The notes under the pieces: model-generated | Databases searched by the model: none | The model's input: only the letters and a program-made list of their open reading frames with translations | Told to the model about the DNA's origin: nothing | From: JAVBOD01 sp031551045 | GTDB lineage: Bacteria; Bacteroidota; Bacteroidia; Bacteroidales; UBA932 | DNA length: 15,253 bases | Reading direction: 5' to 3' | Assembly: GCA_031551045.1 (NCBI GenBank) | Contig: JAVBOD010000025.1 | Span: forward strand, 1-15,253 | Shown here: positions 13,198 through 15,253 of the stretch, piece by piece | Layout of the letters: every line of letters begins with the position of its first letter | Numbering within the stretch: position 1 is the stretch's first letter | Made by a program: the position numbers and the translations under genes

Positions 13198-15195
13198 TTA
13201 CGCGTCAATATTTGCATATTTTGCATGTGTTTCAATAAATTCACGGCGAGGCGGTACTTCGTCGCCCATTAACATCGAGAAAATACGGTCGGCTTCGGCA
13301 GCATTTTCAATAGTCACCTGACGCAATATGCGGTTCTCAGGATTCATGGTGGTATTCCACAATTGTTCGGCATTCATTTCTCCCAAACCTTTGTAGCGTT
13401 GCACGTGCACACCGGTATCTTTTCCTTTCCCTATCTTTTCGATAGCCTGTATGCGTTCTTCGTCGTTCCAGCAATATTGTTCTTCTTTTCCTTTTTTCAC
13501 CAGGAATAACGGAGGTGTTGCAATATACAAATATCCGTTCATAATAAGGTCTTGCATGTGGCGGAAGAAGAAGGTCATAATCAGTGTCGCAATATGGCTT
13601 CCGTCCACGTCGGCATCGGTCATGATTACAATTTTGTGGTAGCGAAGTTTCGCTAAGTTCAGCGCTTTGCTGTCTTCTTCCGTGCCGATGGTTACGCCCA
13701 GCGCGGTGTAGATATTACGAATTTCTTCGCTTTCAAACACTTTGTGTTCCATGGCTTTTTCCACGTTCAGGATTTTACCGCGGAGCGGCAGAATGGCTTG
13801 AAACATACGGTCGCGGCCTTGCTTGGCGGTTCCGCCTGCCGAGTCCCCTTCGACTAAGTATATTTCGCATTTTGCAGGGTCGCGGTCGGAGCAGTCGGCT
13901 AATTTACCGGGCAATCCGGAGCCTGACATCACGGTTTTGCGCTGCACCATCTCGCGTGCTTTGCGGGCTGCATGGCGTGCCGTAGCTGCCAAAATCACCT
14001 TATCTATGATTTGTTTGGCATCTTTCGGATTTTCTTCCAAGTAATTGTCCAAAGCTGTGCTGACGGCTTGCGATACGGCAGCCGTTACTTCACTGTTGCC
14101 TAATTTTGTTTTGGTTTGTCCTTCGAATTGCGGCTCGGCCACTTTCACGGAAATCACCGCCGTCAACCCTTCGCGGAAGTCGGCCGGGTCTATTTCAAAT
14201 TTCAGTTTCGCCAACATTCCGTTTTTATCGGCAAAAGCTTTCAGCGTGGTAGTCAGCCCGCGGCGAAAACCCGAAAGATGCGTACCACCCTCAATAGTGT
14301 TGATATTATTCACGTAAGAGTGTACATTTTCGCTGAAGCCATTGTTATATTGCATGGCTACTTCCACCGGAATGCCGCCTTTATCGGTTTCCAAATAAAT
14401 CGGTTTTTCCGTCAATTTTTCGCGTGTTCCGTCGAGGAAAGACACAAACTCCAACAAGCCTGTTTCCGAGTAAAAATGATCCTCGCGGTATTTTTTTGTT
14501 TCGCTGCCGGGCGTTTCCTCGCTTCCCTCCTGCTCTATCAATTCACGCTTATCAGTAATCGTCAGATGAATGCCTTTATTCAAAAATGCTAATTCGCGTA
14601 AACGGGTAGCCAAAATATCGTAATTATATTCCGAGGTCAACGCAAAGATTTCCGTATCGGGTTTAAAGGTAATGGTAGTGCCGGTACGTTCGGTAACGCC
14701 GATTTCCGTGACTTCGGATAGTGGAATCCCTTTGCTGTATTCCTGTACAAATATTTTCCCCTCGCGATGAATTTCCGCCCGGAAATGGATGGAAAGCGCG
14801 TTCACACAAGAAACCCCGACGCCGTGCAAGCCGCCGGAAACTTTGTAACTTCCTTTGTCGAATTTACCGCCGGCATGCAACACGGTGAGCACCACTTCGA
14901 GCGCCGATTTGTTTTCCTTCTCGTGCCACCCTACCGGAATCCCGCGTCCATCGTCGATTACAGTAATGGAGTTATCTTCGTTAATGATTACTTCTATATT
15001 TTTACAATAGCCGGCCAAGGCTTCGTCAATGGAGTTGTCCACCACTTCATAGACCAAATGGTGCAAGCCGCGCGAACCCACATCGCCGATATACATGGAA
15101 GGGCGTTTGCGTACCGCTTCCAAACCTTCCAAAACCTGAATACTATCCGCGGAGTAATTCTCTACCGCTTGTTTTTTCTCGTTTTCTGTCAACAT
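13198..15195 (-). CDS. gyrB: DNA gyrase subunit B
   Basis: GyrB is the ATPase and TOPRIM subunit of gyrase, which with GyrA introduces negative supercoils. The 665-residue length is normal for GyrB lacking the extra insertion of the 804-residue E. coli form. The GHKL ATPase shows E50 and N54 in YEVVDNSIDEA, DDGRGIP near 81-87, and the glycine-rich loop GGLHGVGVS (121-129). The transducer region includes the switch lysine context QTKTKLGN. The TOPRIM domain has EGDSAGG (E449) and DADVDGSH (D527, D529, D531), which bind magnesium. The C-terminus RREFIETHAKYANIDA favours GyrB over ParE. The gene is complete, starting 58 bases from the right edge; the M23 peptidase gene follows 10 bases after its stop. 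Confidence 0.97.
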   Translation of the reverse strand: MLTENEKKQAVENYSADSIQVLEGLEAVRKRPSMYIGDVGSRGLHHLVYEVVDNSIDEALAGYCKNIEVIINEDNSITVIDDGRGIPVGWHEKENKSALEVVLTVLHAGGKFDKGSYKVSGGLHGVGVSCVNALSIHFRAEIHREGKIFVQEYSKGIPLSEVTEIGVTERTGTTITFKPDTEIFALTSEYNYDILATRLRELAFLNKGIHLTITDKRELIEQEGSEETPGSETKKYREDHFYSETGLLEFVSFLDGTREKLTEKPIYLETDKGGIPVEVAMQYNNGFSENVHSYVNNINTIEGGTHLSGFRRGLTTTLKAFADKNGMLAKLKFEIDPADFREGLTAVISVKVAEPQFEGQTKTKLGNSEVTAAVSQAVSTALDNYLEENPKDAKQIIDKVILAATARHAARKAREMVQRKTVMSGSGLPGKLADCSDRDPAKCEIYLVEGDSAGGTAKQGRDRMFQAILPLRGKILNVEKAMEHKVFESEEIRNIYTALGVTIGTEEDSKALNLAKLRYHKIVIMTDADVDGSHIATLIMTFFFRHMQDLIMNGYLYIATPPLFLVKKGKEEQYCWNDEERIQAIEKIGKGKDTGVHVQRYKGLGEMNAEQLWNTTMNPENRILRQVTIENAAEADRIFSMLMGDEVPPRREFIETHAKYANIDA

Positions 15196-15221
15196 AAATT
15201 AATCTAAAATTTTTAAGGGTT

Positions 15222-15229
15222 CAAAGTTA
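15222..15229 (-). promoter_or_regulatory. Putative -7 promoter element for gyrB
   Basis: On the minus strand the bases are TAACTTTG, matching TAnnTTTG, 26 bases upstream of the gyrB ATG. The expected position of the -33 element falls at or just beyond the window edge, so only half of the promoter can be judged. Confidence 0.5.
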
Positions 15230-15253
15230 CAAAATTTTGCCCAAACAGCCTAA

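Noticed and set aside
13188..13244. Upstream extension of the M23 peptidase into the end of gyrB
   Set aside because: It would overlap gyrB by 47 bases and place 19 residues before a textbook signal peptide.
14116..14592. Plus-strand open frame of 158 codons opposite gyrB
   Set aside because: It is antisense to conserved gyrB coding sequence, and its translation resembles no known protein.

Overview
This window looks like ordinary chromosomal DNA from a member of the Bacteroidota, most likely order Bacteroidales. The clues are the protein types (long-form PurC, a Bacteroidota-style RlmH ending in HQMVRLIFMEQLYRAF, a 665-residue GyrB, LysM proteins) and the promoters. Several gene starts are preceded by the Bacteroidota -7 element TAnnTTTG rather than by sigma70-like boxes, and strong Shine-Dalgarno sequences are mostly absent. 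No phage, transposase, CRISPR array, tRNA or rRNA is visible.

Left block (64-9382, + strand): five tightly packed genes, very likely one operon. They are purC (purine synthesis), a secreted protein with three LysM domains fused to a periplasmic-binding-protein-like domain, rlmH (23S rRNA methyltransferase), a 1161-residue sensor histidine kinase, and mutS2 (MutS-family ATPase with a C-terminal Smr domain). Gaps are 13, 2, -8 (overlap) and 6 bases. The mix joins purine supply, the cell wall, ribosome maturation or quality control, and envelope sensing.

Middle block (9383-11111): a 308-base convergent gap filled with nested inverted repeats of a dispersed-repeat type, then two minus-strand genes: a DEDDy 3'-5' exonuclease and uridine kinase (udk). 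A further related repeat lies between these two genes.

Right block (11112-15253): udk and manA (mannose-6-phosphate isomerase) diverge from an 86-base promoter region. manA meets a minus-strand pair, gyrB followed by an M23/LysM peptidase, at a clear bidirectional terminator. gyrB starts near the right edge with a TAnnTTTG element upstream.

Most genes are recognisable housekeeping genes. The least explained items are the ten-TM, three-sensor histidine kinase with no partner response regulator in the window, the LysM/binding-protein fusion with no transporter genes beside it, and the family of GAGCGAAGC-type intergenic repeats.
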